Positions 16,773-24,444 of a stretch of 64,000 bases of DNA are shown in pieces. The stretch is from Clostridiales bacterium (lineage in GTDB: Bacteria > Bacillota > Clostridia > Oscillospirales > Oscillospiraceae). Below the pieces are notes generated by a model. The model ran no database searches, was not told where the DNA came from, and saw only the letters and a list, made by a program, of their open reading frames with translations. Location: assembly GCA_022786965.1 (NCBI GenBank), contig JALFXH010000107.1, forward strand, positions 1 to 64,000, in the 5' to 3' direction. The stretch's first letter is position 1. The number at the start of each line of letters is the position of its first letter. The translations under genes were made by a program, and so were the position numbers.

Positions 16773-18293
16773 ATGTCCAGAAAATACATCTGCCTGTTCT
16801 GCGCCGCCGCCCTGTGCCTGACCCTCCTGGGCTGCGGAAAAAAGAAGGCCGTCATCGACCCCACCGAGATCATCACCCTGCCCCCTCCCACCGAGACGGA
16901 AGCACCCACCAATCCCAAGGAGGACATCGAAACCCTTACCCTGGTTCTGTCCGCCGGGGAAATCTACACCCTGAACCAGTACCCCAACCTGAAAAGCGTG
17001 GATCTGTCCGGCAGCACCTGCTACGCCACCATTCTGGAGTACATTCAGGAGCACCCCAAGGTGGAAGTGACCTACACCGTGGATTTGGGCGGCACGTCGG
17101 TGTCCAGCAAGGCCAAGTCCGTGGTGCTGGAGCCGGGCAGCTTCTCCTACGACATTCTTCTTGAGAATCTGCAATATCTGCCAAACCTCGCCACCGTATC
17201 CCTGCCCTCGGTGAACCTGACCCCAGAGCAGATTGACGGCATTCTGGCGGCCTATCCGGCACTGACGCTGGACTACAGTGTGTCTCTGTTCGGGCAAAAC
17301 GTAGCGCTCACCACCACGGAGCTGGATTTAACCGGCATGGGCGACGATCAGATGGATGAGGCCTGCGAAAAGCTGGGAATGCTGACGGGCCTCACCGATG
17401 TGAATTTGAGCAGCGGCCTGAGCATGGAAAGCGTTGCCCGCTTACAGGACGCCGCCCCCAACGTGACCTTCCACTACAGCTTCACCCTCTTCGGCAAGTC
17501 GTTGAGCACCACCGACGAGGAGATTATCTACAAAAACCAGACCATTGGTAACGACGGCGAAGCCGATTTGCGCCGTGCACTGGCCATTCTGGATCGCTGC
17601 AAACGGGTGGTGCTGGACAACTGCGGCTTTGACTACGAGGTGCTGGCAAAGGTCCGGGAGGACTTCCGGGAGGGACCAAAAGTTGTGTGGCGGGTCTACT
17701 TCGGTGTGGACAACCGCTACACCCAGCTCACCGATGACGACACCCTCCGGGCGGTGTACAACGTCACCGACGACACCTGCGGCCCCATGAAATACTGCGA
17801 GGGCGTCAAATACATGGACATTGGCCACAACGAGTACCTCACCGACCTGAGCTTCGTCAGCGGAATGCCAGATCTGGAGGTCATGATCGCCTCCGGCAGC
17901 GCGGTGACGGAGCTGGTAGGCTTCGAAAACTGCAAAAAGCTGACCTGGCTGGAGCTGGCCAGCTGCCTGAAACTCAAAAATATCGACTCCCTGGCCGGCT
18001 GCGAAAGCCTGCAATACCTGAACATCTGCTACACCAAGGTCACCAGCTACGAGGCTCTGGACGGCCTGCCGCTGGTGCGCTTCGTGTGCCTCAGCCCAAA
18101 GGCCTCTGCCAAGGAGCAGAAGACCTTCCAGGAAATCCACGACGGCTGCCGCACCGTGTTCTACGGCTACAGCAACCCCTGGACCCCCTGGCGCTACGAC
18201 GACAACGGCAAGACCTTCAATGCCTACTATAGGGACGTGGTGAGAAAGGCCTTTAATTACGACGAGCTGGAAAAGTATTTGCCCAAGGATTGA
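16773..18293 (+). CDS. leucine-rich-repeat lipoprotein
   Basis: 506 residues. A lipoprotein signal (MSRKYICLFCAAALCLTLLGC) has its lipobox Cys at residue 21, followed by a Pro/Thr/Glu linker. Several irregular leucine-rich repeats follow: LKSVDLSGS, LATVSLPSVNLTPEQ, LTDVNLSSGLS and, near the C terminus, more regular ones (LTWLELASCLKLKNIDSLAGCESLQYLNI is spread over residues about 390-420). It should be anchored to the outer face of the membrane and act in binding or adhesion; the ligand is unknown. GGAGG lies 10 bases before the ATG. It stands alone between the recombinase and the phosphoribosyltransferase genes. Confidence 0.82.
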   Translation: MSRKYICLFCAAALCLTLLGCGKKKAVIDPTEIITLPPPTETEAPTNPKEDIETLTLVLSAGEIYTLNQYPNLKSVDLSGSTCYATILEYIQEHPKVEVTYTVDLGGTSVSSKAKSVVLEPGSFSYDILLENLQYLPNLATVSLPSVNLTPEQIDGILAAYPALTLDYSVSLFGQNVALTTTELDLTGMGDDQMDEACEKLGMLTGLTDVNLSSGLSMESVARLQDAAPNVTFHYSFTLFGKSLSTTDEEIIYKNQTIGNDGEADLRRALAILDRCKRVVLDNCGFDYEVLAKVREDFREGPKVVWRVYFGVDNRYTQLTDDDTLRAVYNVTDDTCGPMKYCEGVKYMDIGHNEYLTDLSFVSGMPDLEVMIASGSAVTELVGFENCKKLTWLELASCLKLKNIDSLAGCESLQYLNICYTKVTSYEALDGLPLVRFVCLSPKASAKEQKTFQEIHDGCRTVFYGYSNPWTPWRYDDNGKTFNAYYRDVVRKAFNYDELEKYLPKD

Positions 18294-18345
18294 ATTGACA
18301 ATTGACAGTTATGGTATCCCTTCTGGATGATTGAAAGAAACGCGG
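18294..18345 (+). repeat. Repeat family B half-element, left partner
   Basis: The segment TTGACAGTTATGGTATCCC and the following GGATGATTGAAA match, in opposite orientation, the segment at 19925-19992. The two form an inverted pair of about 50 bases bracketing 1.6 kb that holds the phosphoribosyltransferase and the toxin gene. Confidence 0.7.
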
Positions 18346-18597
18346 CAGAACAGATCACGTTATGAGGCAGCTCCGGCCGAGGGGCCCAAAGGATGTTCGA
18401 CTACCACCCGGCCCCGTGACGCATTGCCCACAGCCGCTGGCTGTGTTCATAGATTTGTCGAATTTTGTTTTCAATTCCGTTATCGGCTGTTCAAATCCGG
18501 CAGGTACTTTATAGACAGAAAGGTTGCGGAAGCCGTGAGCCGCCTCCTTTCCTTACGTAGATCCTCTTTTCTACCTCTCTTCTTTCCAAACCCCAAG

Positions 18598-18637
18598 CGG
18601 AAAACCCCGGTGTCCTCCCAGACACCGGGGTTTTTCT
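18598..18637. terminator. Strong hairpin, possibly bidirectional terminator
   Basis: CCCCGGTGTC / GACACCGGGG arms with a 7-base loop, T-run after it on the plus strand and AAAA before it. No gene abuts it closely; the lipoprotein gene ends 300 bases upstream. The 250 bases between hold no ORF that I support. Confidence 0.7.
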
Positions 18638-18716
18638 GCGGCGAGTCGCCGCTGACAATGCGTTACGAGGGCTGGTGTGTAATCGATACACCATTGGGCG
18701 TGCTCGGTATCGGCGG
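18638..18716 (+). repeat. Intergenic repeat family F, copy 2
   Basis: GCGGCGAGTCGCCGC palindrome, then GACAATGCGTTACGA, ACACCATTGGG and GCTCGGTA. It matches the copies at 19845 (same orientation) and 10276 (opposite orientation). Confidence 0.8.
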
Positions 18717-18743
18717 CATAGGCATCGGATCTACCCTGCAGCC

Positions 18744-18771
18744 TTGACATTTTTTGACGGGATAGTATAAT
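18744..18771 (+). promoter_or_regulatory. Consensus promoter for the phosphoribosyltransferase gene
   Basis: Perfect TTGACA (18744-18749) and TATAAT (18766-18771) boxes with a 16-base spacer. The transcript would include repeat family A before the ATG at 18953. Confidence 0.8.
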
Positions 18772-18785
18772 TATATTCAGAAAAA

Positions 18786-18931
18786 GCCTTCCCCTCTGGG
18801 GAAGGTGGCCGAGCGTTAGCGAGGTCGGAGGAGGTGCAGTACCATTTCGCTGGAATCTGGACGCTAATGAAAGTCCGTTCCGCCCTCTTCCGTCTCGCCT
18901 TCGGCGATCCACCTTCCCCAGAGGGGAAGGC
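18786..18931 (+). repeat. Intergenic repeat family A, copy 1
   Basis: Outer arms GCCTTCCCCTCTGGGGAAGG and its complement, each itself a hairpin, with conserved inner words GGCCGAGCG, GCGAGGTCGG and CGCCTTCGGCGATCC. Further copies lie at 22326, 26182, 30797 and 50191. Confidence 0.85.
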
Positions 18932-18952
18932 ATTCATAAAGGAGATGTCCTC

Positions 18953-19507
18953 ATGTACTATCATATGACCGTGGCGGGGCTGGAGCGAGACCTGCCCATC
19001 TGCCCCCTGAACGAGAATCTGTCTATCGCCGGTTTCGTGATTTTCGGCGATCAGGAGCTGACCGTGGCCTGCGCCCGGGAGCTGCTGAAGCGCGCCCCTC
19101 AGTACGACTACATCATTACCGCCGAGGCCAAGGGCATTCCGCTGGCCCACGAAATGGCACGTCAGGCCGGGGACAAAAAGTACATCCTGGCCCGGAAAGG
19201 CCCCAAGCTGTATATGCGGGACATTTTCAGCGTCACCGTCAACTCCATCACCACCGCCAAGGAGCAGAAGCTGTACCTGGACGGCGCCGACGCGGCCCTC
19301 ATGAAGGGCAAGAAGATTCTGGTTGTGGACGACGTGATCTCCACCGGCGAGAGCCTGCGGGCGCTGGAAGCATTGGTTGAAAAGGCCGGCGGCGAGATCT
19401 GCGGCCGGATGGCCATTCTGGCCGAGGGCGATGCCCAGGACCGGAAAGACCTCATTTACCTGGAAAAGCTGCCCCTGTTCAAGCCCGACGGAACTGTGCT
19501 GGGCTGA
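18953..19507 (+). CDS. purine-type phosphoribosyltransferase
   Basis: 184 residues with AAAGGAG 8 bases before the ATG. The PRPP-binding loop is ILVVDDVISTGESLRALE (about residues 120-137), the two adjacent Asp and the TGES turn being the family signature. An upstream PP-loop region (ITAEAKGIPLAHEMA, about 58-72) resembles adenine/xanthine phosphoribosyltransferases. It should convert a free purine base and PRPP to a nucleotide, or act as a PRT-fold regulator. Which base is used cannot be told. It has its own consensus promoter and terminator, so it is a single-gene unit. Confidence 0.82.
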   Translation: MYYHMTVAGLERDLPICPLNENLSIAGFVIFGDQELTVACARELLKRAPQYDYIITAEAKGIPLAHEMARQAGDKKYILARKGPKLYMRDIFSVTVNSITTAKEQKLYLDGADAALMKGKKILVVDDVISTGESLRALEALVEKAGGEICGRMAILAEGDAQDRKDLIYLEKLPLFKPDGTVLG

Positions 19508-19530
19508 GTTGACAGTTATTCCTAAAAACA

Positions 19531-19556
19531 ACCGCTTCCCTTTATGGGGAAGCGGT
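19531..19556 (+). terminator. Hairpin after the phosphoribosyltransferase gene
   Basis: ACCGCTTCCC / GGGGAAGCGGT with a 5-base loop, 24 bases after the stop. The T tract is poor (CAGATTACTTA). Confidence 0.6.
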
Positions 19557-19575
19557 CAGATTACTTACGGGGCTG

Positions 19576-19604
19576 TTGACTTTCGTCCCGGCCTGTGCTA
19601 TCAT
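19576..19604 (+). promoter_or_regulatory. Promoter for a candidate antitoxin RNA
   Basis: TTGACT (19576-19581), a 17-base spacer and TATCAT (19599-19604) on the plus strand, pointing at the 3' side of the toxin ORF on the other strand. An RNA starting near 19611 would be antisense to the toxin transcript's tail. No plus-strand ORF follows. Confidence 0.6.
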
Positions 19605-19613
19605 ATAAAAGAA

Positions 19614-19638
19614 CTTGGGGGAGTGTCAGTCCCCCAAG
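19614..19638 (-). terminator. Terminator of the toxin transcript
   Basis: Arms CTTGGGGGA / TCCCCCAAG; on the minus strand they are followed by GTTCTTTTA. It lies about 90 bases after the toxin stop codon. Confidence 0.65.
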
Positions 19639-19724
19639 GCAGTTCGGGCAGCGGCCGCGGTAACGGTCACGGCTCAACCACAGGTGCTAGGTGAAGATTG
19701 GCCGTTTCCTTTACAGGGGGACGG

Positions 19725-19805
19725 TCATTTCTTCGTTACTTCGATAACTCCGAAAATGACGACGGCTAACAATGTAAGAAGTTCCAGAACTTCCGTCAAA
19801 GTCAT
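19725..19805 (-). CDS. putative Hol_Tox-type type I toxin, 26 aa
   Basis: ATG at 19805 and TGA at 19727-19725 encode MTLTEVLELLTLLAVVIFGV followed by IEVTKK. This is a short N-terminal stretch, one hydrophobic helix and a basic tail, the pattern of putative holin-like or TxpA/BsrG-type membrane toxins. A strong GGGAGG sits 8 bases upstream. The SD lies in one arm of a hairpin (19808-19845), a known way to delay toxin translation. A convergent promoter at 19576 could make the antitoxin RNA. The ORF is too short for ordinary gene calling. The family call rests on pattern and context. Confidence 0.72.
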   Translation of the reverse strand: MTLTEVLELLTLLAVVIFGVIEVTKK

Positions 19806-19807
19806 GG

Positions 19808-19845
19808 CAACCACCTCCCGTCTGTCTGTCTATGGGTGGTGGTTG
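19808..19845 (-). promoter_or_regulatory. Hairpin masking the toxin ribosome-binding site
   Basis: Plus-strand arms CAACCACCTCCC (19808-19819) and GGGTGGTGGTTG (19834-19845) pair in 11 of 12 positions around a 14-base loop. On the toxin mRNA the GGGAGG ribosome site is in one arm. Confidence 0.65.
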
Positions 19846-19919
19846 CGGCGAGTCGCCGCAGACAATGCGTTACGAAGTCAGGCAATAGTCGTTACACCAT
19901 TGGGTTTTGCTCGGTAACG
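19845..19919 (+). repeat. Intergenic repeat family F, copy 3
   Basis: GCGGCGAGTCGCCGC, GACAATGCGTTACGA, ACACCATTGGG and GCTCGGTAAC, in the same orientation as the copy at 18638. It forms the upstream flank of the toxin gene. Confidence 0.8.
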
Positions 19920-19924
19920 TTCTG

Positions 19925-19992
19925 CCTGCTTTTTTCAATCATCCCGAAGGGATACCATAACTGTCAACTGTTCACTGTCAACTGTCAACTCG
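19925..19992 (-). repeat. Repeat family B half-element, right partner
   Basis: Read on the minus strand it shows the TTGACAGTTATGGTATCCC and GGATGATTGAAA words of the element at 18294, preceded by tandem TTGACAGT units. Confidence 0.7.
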
Positions 19993-20009
19993 ACTTCCAT
20001 ACGCCAAAA

Positions 20010-20047
20010 CAGCCGCAGGAATTGCTCCTGCGGCTGTCTGTTTTTTA
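20010..20047. terminator. Bidirectional terminator, 3' end of the EF-G paralogue
   Basis: CAGCCGCAGGA / TCCTGCGGCTG arms around a 5-base loop, TCTGTTTTTT on the plus side and TTTTGG on the minus side. It lies directly after the minus-strand stop at 20051. Confidence 0.8.
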
Positions 20048-20050
20048 CCG

Positions 20051-22114
20051 TTAACCTTCCTCTTTCGCGTCAGCGATGATCTTGGCCTGATTGGCCTTGG
20101 GCACTTCCTCGTAGCGGACAAATTCCAGAGTGAAGCTGCCCCGGGCCTGGGTCATGGCCCGCAGGTCAATGGCGTAGCTGCCCATTTCCGCCATAGGAAC
20201 CTCGGCCTCGATGACGGTGTTGCCGTCGTGGTCGGGGGTCATGCCCATGGGACGGCCCCGGCGCTTGCTCAGGTCGCCCATGACGTCGCCCACGTAGGCT
20301 TCCGGCACGGTGACGGACAGGGCGCCGATAGGCTCCAGAATGGTGGGGTTGGCGTTGGGCATGGCTTCCTTGTAGGACAGGATGGCCGCCATCTTGAAGG
20401 CCATTTCGTTGGAGTCCACGGGATGGTAGGAGCCATCGTACAGCACGGCCTTCAGGCCGACCAGCGGATAGCCCGCCAGGGGGCCCTTCTGAACGGCTTC
20501 CTGCAGGCCCTTCTCAACGGCGGGGTAGAAGTTTCTGGGCACGGAGCCGCCGAAGACTTCCTCGGCGAAGATCAGGTCGTCCTGCTCGTCCTGAGGCTCG
20601 AAGCGCACCCACACGTCGCCGAACTGGCCGGAGCCGCCGGTCTGCTTCTTATGACGGCCGTGGGCCTGGACGGTCTTCTTGATCTTCTCACGGTAGGCAA
20701 CCTTGGCGGGCAGCAGCACCGCGTCCACGCCGAAGCGGCTCTTGAGCTTGGAAACCAGCACATCCAGCTGCTGGTCGCCCAGGCCGGACAGCACCAGCTG
20801 CTTGGTCTCGGCGTTGTTCACCAGATGGAAGGAGGGATCTTCCTCGTTGAGCCGGTTCAGGCCCGCGCCCACCTTGTCCTCCTGACCCTTGGTCTTGGGA
20901 GCGATGGCCATGGAATAGCAGGCGGGAGCGTAGGGAATCTGCTTCAGGGACACAACCTTTCTGGGGTCACACAGGGTGTCGCCGGTCTTGACCTTGTCCA
21001 TCTTGCCGATGGCGCCGATGTCGCCGCAGCCCAGGACCTTGGCTTCCGTGGCCTTCTTGCCGCACATGGTGTACAGACGGCCCAGCTTCTCGGTCTCGCC
21101 GGTGCGGGCGTTGACCAGGGTAGTGTCGGAGGTGATTTCACCGGACAGCACCTTGATGAAGGAATACTTGCCGTACTGGTCGGAGACAGTCTTCCACACG
21201 AAGGCGGAGGGCACGCCGCCGGGAGAAACCACAAATTCCTCGGTCTCGCCGTCGGCATTGGTGGCCTTGTGGTAGTTGCCCTCGGCGGGGTTGGGCAGCA
21301 GGTCAATGATGTGATCCATCAGCATCAGGCTTCCCAGGCAGGTGACGCCGGAGCCGCAGAGCACGGGGAACAGGCTCAGCTCCTCCACACCGGTGTGCAG
21401 GCCGTCCAGCATCTCGCGATAGGTGAACTCATCGCCCTCGAAGAAGCGGTCCATCAAGGCCTCGTCGGTCTCGGCAACGGCCTCCTTCAGAGCGTCGTTG
21501 AACTCCTCGATAACGGGCAGCTTGTCCTCGGGGACCTCGATCTCCACCCGCTTCAGGTTCTTCATTTCATAGGCCCGCTTGTTCAGCACGTCGATGATGC
21601 CGGTGACCTTATGGCTGGCGTCCCAGATGGGCACCACCACGGGAGCGATCTTGTTGCCGTACTTGGCACGCAGGGCCTCGAAGGTGGCGTTGTAGTCGGA
21701 GTGATCCTCATCCACCTTGGAGATGTAGACGAACCGGGGCATATTGCGCTCTTCGCAGTATTTCCAGGCCTTCTCAAAGCCCACGGTGATGCCGTCCTTG
21801 GCAGAGCACACCAAAATGGCGGCGTCGGCGGCGCGCAGAGCCTCCATAACGGCGCCGGAGAAGTCAAAAGCGCCGGGGGTGTCCAGAACGTTAATCTTGA
21901 TGTTCTTGTACTCCAGGGGCACCACGGAGGTGGAGATGGAGATGTGGCGCTTGATCTCCTCGGGGTCGTAATCGCAAACGGTGTTGCCGTCGGCATTCTT
22001 GCCGATCCGGTCGATGGCACCGGTCATGTACAGTAAGCTCTCCGCCAGGGCGGTTTTGCCGGAACCACTGTGGCCCAGCAGGCAGATGTTACGGATGGAA
22101 TTAACAGTATACAT
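20051..22114 (-). CDS. EF-G paralogue (translation-factor GTPase, EF-G-like)
   Basis: 687 residues from the ATG at 22114 (MYTVNSIRNICLLG). The frame continues upstream through a repeat and is not used. G1 is GHSGSGKT (14-21), G3 DTPG (78-81) and G4 SKVD (132-135) in place of the usual NKxD. Switch I reads RHISIST instead of the canonical RGITI. The domain IV motif KKQTGGSGQFGDVWV is present. These changes mark the EF-G-like paralogues of Bacillota rather than the main FusA. It is likely ribosome-associated, with a non-standard role. It has its own promoter and terminator and no ribosomal neighbours. Confidence 0.85.
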   Translation of the reverse strand: MYTVNSIRNICLLGHSGSGKTALAESLLYMTGAIDRIGKNADGNTVCDYDPEEIKRHISISTSVVPLEYKNIKINVLDTPGAFDFSGAVMEALRAADAAILVCSAKDGITVGFEKAWKYCEERNMPRFVYISKVDEDHSDYNATFEALRAKYGNKIAPVVVPIWDASHKVTGIIDVLNKRAYEMKNLKRVEIEVPEDKLPVIEEFNDALKEAVAETDEALMDRFFEGDEFTYREMLDGLHTGVEELSLFPVLCGSGVTCLGSLMLMDHIIDLLPNPAEGNYHKATNADGETEEFVVSPGGVPSAFVWKTVSDQYGKYSFIKVLSGEITSDTTLVNARTGETEKLGRLYTMCGKKATEAKVLGCGDIGAIGKMDKVKTGDTLCDPRKVVSLKQIPYAPACYSMAIAPKTKGQEDKVGAGLNRLNEEDPSFHLVNNAETKQLVLSGLGDQQLDVLVSKLKSRFGVDAVLLPAKVAYREKIKKTVQAHGRHKKQTGGSGQFGDVWVRFEPQDEQDDLIFAEEVFGGSVPRNFYPAVEKGLQEAVQKGPLAGYPLVGLKAVLYDGSYHPVDSNEMAFKMAAILSYKEAMPNANPTILEPIGALSVTVPEAYVGDVMGDLSKRRGRPMGMTPDHDGNTVIEAEVPMAEMGSYAIDLRAMTQARGSFTLEFVRYEEVPKANQAKIIADAKEEG

Positions 22115-22189
22115 AGTGGTCAAATACTCCTTTCGGGAAGGGCAGCCTTCCCCACAGCTTGGTAAGGGTGCAAGCACCGCAATACGGAC

Positions 22190-22218
22190 ATTATACACGA
22201 AAGCAGCGGCTAATGCAA
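22190..22218 (-). promoter_or_regulatory. Promoter of the EF-G paralogue
   Basis: Minus strand TTGCAT (22218-22213), a 17-base spacer and TATAAT (22195-22190), giving a leader of about 70 bases. Confidence 0.75.
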
Positions 22219-22325
22219 CGCTTATTTTCGTCAGATTGCAAAATTGTGTAATTTCCCCCAAGGACAGATGATTTCCTGTACAAAACAGACAAATTATGCT
22301 ATCCGTTTTCGGCACGCTATACAAA

Positions 22326-22470
22326 GCCTTCCCCCTTGGGGAAGGTGGCCGAGCGTTAGCGAGGTCGGAAGAGGGGCAGTACCATTGTGCAAATACAGTG
22401 CAGTCGGGCAAAATCGTACAATCCTCTTCCGTCTCGCCTTCGGCGATCCACCTTCCCCAAAGGGGAAGGC
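22326..22470 (+). repeat. Intergenic repeat family A, copy 2
   Basis: GCCTTCCCCCTTGGGGAAGG outer arm, then GGCCGAGCG and GCGAGGTCGG, then CGCCTTCGGCGATCC and the closing arm. Nearly identical at both ends to the copy at 18786. The middle 60 bases differ. A small imperfect hairpin follows at about 22479-22511. Confidence 0.85.
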
Positions 22471-22526
22471 ATAGAAAGACCGCTCCCTAAAAATATAGGA
22501 AGCGGTCAAATCTGGGAGGAAAACTG

Positions 22527-23210
22527 TCAACTGCCAATTGCTAAAAACTCCGCCGGGTCTACCGGCACATCATTGCAGGTCACGCCGAAATGGACGTGGG
22601 CCCCCAATGTGCTCTCTACGATGGCGGAGTCGGAAGCGTAGCCGATCACCTGCCCCATGGTAACAGGGTCCCCGGGCTTGACGGAAACGTTCTCTGCCAG
22701 GGACGCGTATTTCGTGGTATATCCGTCAGCGTGGCGGATGACCACGGTGGTGCCCATGGCATCGTCCTCAAAGACGGTGTACACCTCCCCATCGGCGGCA
22801 GCCTTCACCTCCGCTCCAGCCTCCGCCGCCAGATCCACACCGTTGTGAACCCGCCAGTCCCGGGTGGTCTGGTTGTAGCTCAGGGCCTCCATGGAATAGC
22901 CGAAAATCGAGTCTCCCGACACCGGGGACATGGTTTTCAGGGGCTTTTTCTCCGTGGGAGCGGTGGTGGCTTCCTCTGTAGCCGCCGGTTGGGTTGTCTT
23001 GGGGGCGGGCTGGGTGGCGATGGCGGGCACATCCACCCCGTCCTCAATCACCGCGGGCACCTCCGCCACCGTCTCCTCCAGAGAAACCGGTTCTGCCTGA
23101 TTGGCGTTTCTGTAGTACACATAGCCAGTGATCCCGATTGCTGCGGCGCACAGGATCAGGGCTATGTAGTAGCCCTGACCGCCGCGGCGGGAACGTTTGT
23201 TGTCGCTCAT
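22527..23210 (-). CDS. spoIIQ: SpoIIQ-like M23 (LytM) peptidase
   Basis: 227 residues. One N-terminal membrane helix (about 15-33), a Thr/Pro/Ala-rich linker (to about 92) and a LytM domain. The metal ligands are intact: H122-N-G-V-D126 and H205-V-H207. Clostridial SpoIIQ keeps this site, unlike the degenerate B. subtilis form. In sporulation SpoIIQ sits in the forespore membrane facing SpoIIIAH. Length and layout fit, but no spoIIID or other sporulation gene is adjacent, so a general cell-wall hydrolase is the alternative. GGAGG precedes the ATG by 9 bases. Confidence 0.68.
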   Translation of the reverse strand: MSDNKRSRRGGQGYYIALILCAAAIGITGYVYYRNANQAEPVSLEETVAEVPAVIEDGVDVPAIATQPAPKTTQPAATEEATTAPTEKKPLKTMSPVSGDSIFGYSMEALSYNQTTRDWRVHNGVDLAAEAGAEVKAAADGEVYTVFEDDAMGTTVVIRHADGYTTKYASLAENVSVKPGDPVTMGQVIGYASDSAIVESTLGAHVHFGVTCNDVPVDPAEFLAIGS

Positions 23211-23280
23211 TAAATAAGCACCTCCGAGGCTGATTATGGGCAGGTTTGCAGGAAGTTAAACATTTTTTCCGCAAAAAACT

Positions 23281-23371
23281 GTAGGGGAGGGTCATTGACC
23301 CTCCCGTCGGCGACAGCCGCCCGGAGAACGAGACGCATTCGCGGACGGGCGGGTCAGTGACCCGCCCCTAC
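23281..23371. repeat. Intergenic repeat family C, copy 1
   Basis: Begins GTAGGGGAGGGTCATTGACC and ends with the complement (GGGTCAGTGACCCGCCCCTAC). A hyphenated palindrome between the capsid module and the SpoIIQ-like gene. Other copies lie at 28510, 32023 and 61494. Confidence 0.8.
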
Positions 23372-23378
23372 AGCATCC

Positions 23379-23741
23379 TCACTTCGGCACCGTGCCGTTG
23401 GTCAGGGCCTGGGTAAACGTGAACCTGTAGCTGACCACGTCCTCCTTCGGCTCCTGGGTCAGCTCCAGCCCCGTGAAGTAGCAGTACCGGATGCCCCAAA
23501 TGGGGTGCTCCAGATTTCCCGCGGTCTTGTCCTCGAAGAGCTTTTGCAGCCTTTTGAAGTCCGAATAGGCGGTGGGGCCGTAGAAGGTGCCGCTGCCCGT
23601 GATGGTGCGCTTCAAGTCTCCCATGCCGTCAAAGTACGCCACCCCATCCACCGTCTCATATTGGGGCTCCCGGCTGGTTTTCTCCACATAGGTGTGGGGA
23701 TTCTGGGGCCAGACGAAGGTTTTGTAGCTAAGATAGTCCAT
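23379..23741 (-). CDS. phage tail-type protein, 120 aa
   Basis: 120 residues beginning MDYLSYKTFVWPQNPHTY. The middle (FYGPTAYSDFKRLQKLFED) and the C-terminal strand region (CYFTGLELTQEPKEDVVSYRF) resemble a family seen near tail genes of clostridial prophages. I would place it as a tail or tail-completion protein, not a capsid component. It is the last gene of the module and is followed directly by a host repeat and spoIIQ. There is no tail tube, tape measure or baseplate gene after it. Its start overlaps the previous gene by 14 bases. Confidence 0.6.
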   Translation of the reverse strand: MDYLSYKTFVWPQNPHTYVEKTSREPQYETVDGVAYFDGMGDLKRTITGSGTFYGPTAYSDFKRLQKLFEDKTAGNLEHPIWGIRYCYFTGLELTQEPKEDVVSYRFTFTQALTNGTVPK

Positions 23742-24444
23742 CCGTTACCTCCTTTCTCCCAAGGGCCACGCCCCTGTGAATCCGCCGCAGACCCTCCTTG
23801 CTGTACTCCCGGCTGGTGGTCTGCCAGACGCACCGGTCAAATTCCTCCGTTTTTTCATCGGTGATGAGCCGGATGGTAAACTCCCGTCCCGGCTCGGCGC
23901 TGACGGCGGAGCCGGCGGGAATCACCTCTTCCAGCTCAATGTTCCAGTAGCGGCAGCCCTCGCTGACCCCGGCGGGGGCCGCCTCTCCCATTGCGAACTC
24001 CACCTGCCGCCCGGTGACCTCCTCGATGCGGATATTGGTGGCGAACCGCTGTAAGCTCCCGTCCACATAGCAGTAGAACCCGGGCCAGATGACGCAGGCA
24101 TCGGCATCGGTGGTGCCGGTGAAGGTGGCGAGGATGCTGACCACATACACCTGGGACACGCCGTCATAGGTACACCCATTCTGGACGCACACAGCTCCCG
24201 CCCAGCGCAGGATTTCCGTGGCCCGCAGGGCCTCCACCTCGCAGGCGGTGCCGCCGGTGGCGGCGGGGCTGATGATGCTGACCTCCATGGTCACGGTGAG
24301 ATTGGCCCGGTCCACCTTCTCGATGTGGGCGGTGGCCACCGTCTCCCCAATCTGAGGGTACTTCTGGCCCGGGTAGGCCGCGTCCGCCCGGAACCCCGCC
24401 TGCCGCAGCCGCCGCAGGACTAATTCGAGGATTGAGTACCCCAT
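23728..24444 (-). CDS. hypothetical phage-module protein, 238 aa
   Basis: I use the ATG at 24444 (MGYSILELVLRRLRQAGFRAD), with GGGAG 10 bases upstream. The frame opens earlier, at 24471. The N-terminal helix is followed by beta-rich sequence with many Thr, Val and Gly (ATFTGTTDADACVIW), possibly an immunoglobulin-like or tail-terminator fold. I recognise no named family. It overlaps the upstream connector gene by 25 bases. By position, after the head-tail connectors, it could be a tail-completion protein. Confidence 0.55.
   Translation of the reverse strand: MGYSILELVLRRLRQAGFRADAAYPGQKYPQIGETVATAHIEKVDRANLTVTMEVSIISPAATGGTACEVEALRATEILRWAGAVCVQNGCTYDGVSQVYVVSILATFTGTTDADACVIWPGFYCYVDGSLQRFATNIRIEEVTGRQVEFAMGEAAPAGVSEGCRYWNIELEEVIPAGSAVSAEPGREFTIRLITDEKTEEFDRCVWQTTSREYSKEGLRRIHRGVALGRKEVTDGLS

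Noticed and set aside
18331..18747. 138-codon ORF between the lipoprotein and phosphoribosyltransferase genes
   Set aside because: It crosses a terminator hairpin and repeat F, which is inconsistent with coding.
20228..22036. 602-codon plus-strand ORF opposite the EF-G paralogue
   Set aside because: Same kind of shadow; Gly/Ala/His/Gln-rich with no ribosome site.
22115..22411. N-terminal extension of the EF-G paralogue
   Set aside because: The added residues are translated repeat family A, and the promoter (22190-22218) lies inside it.
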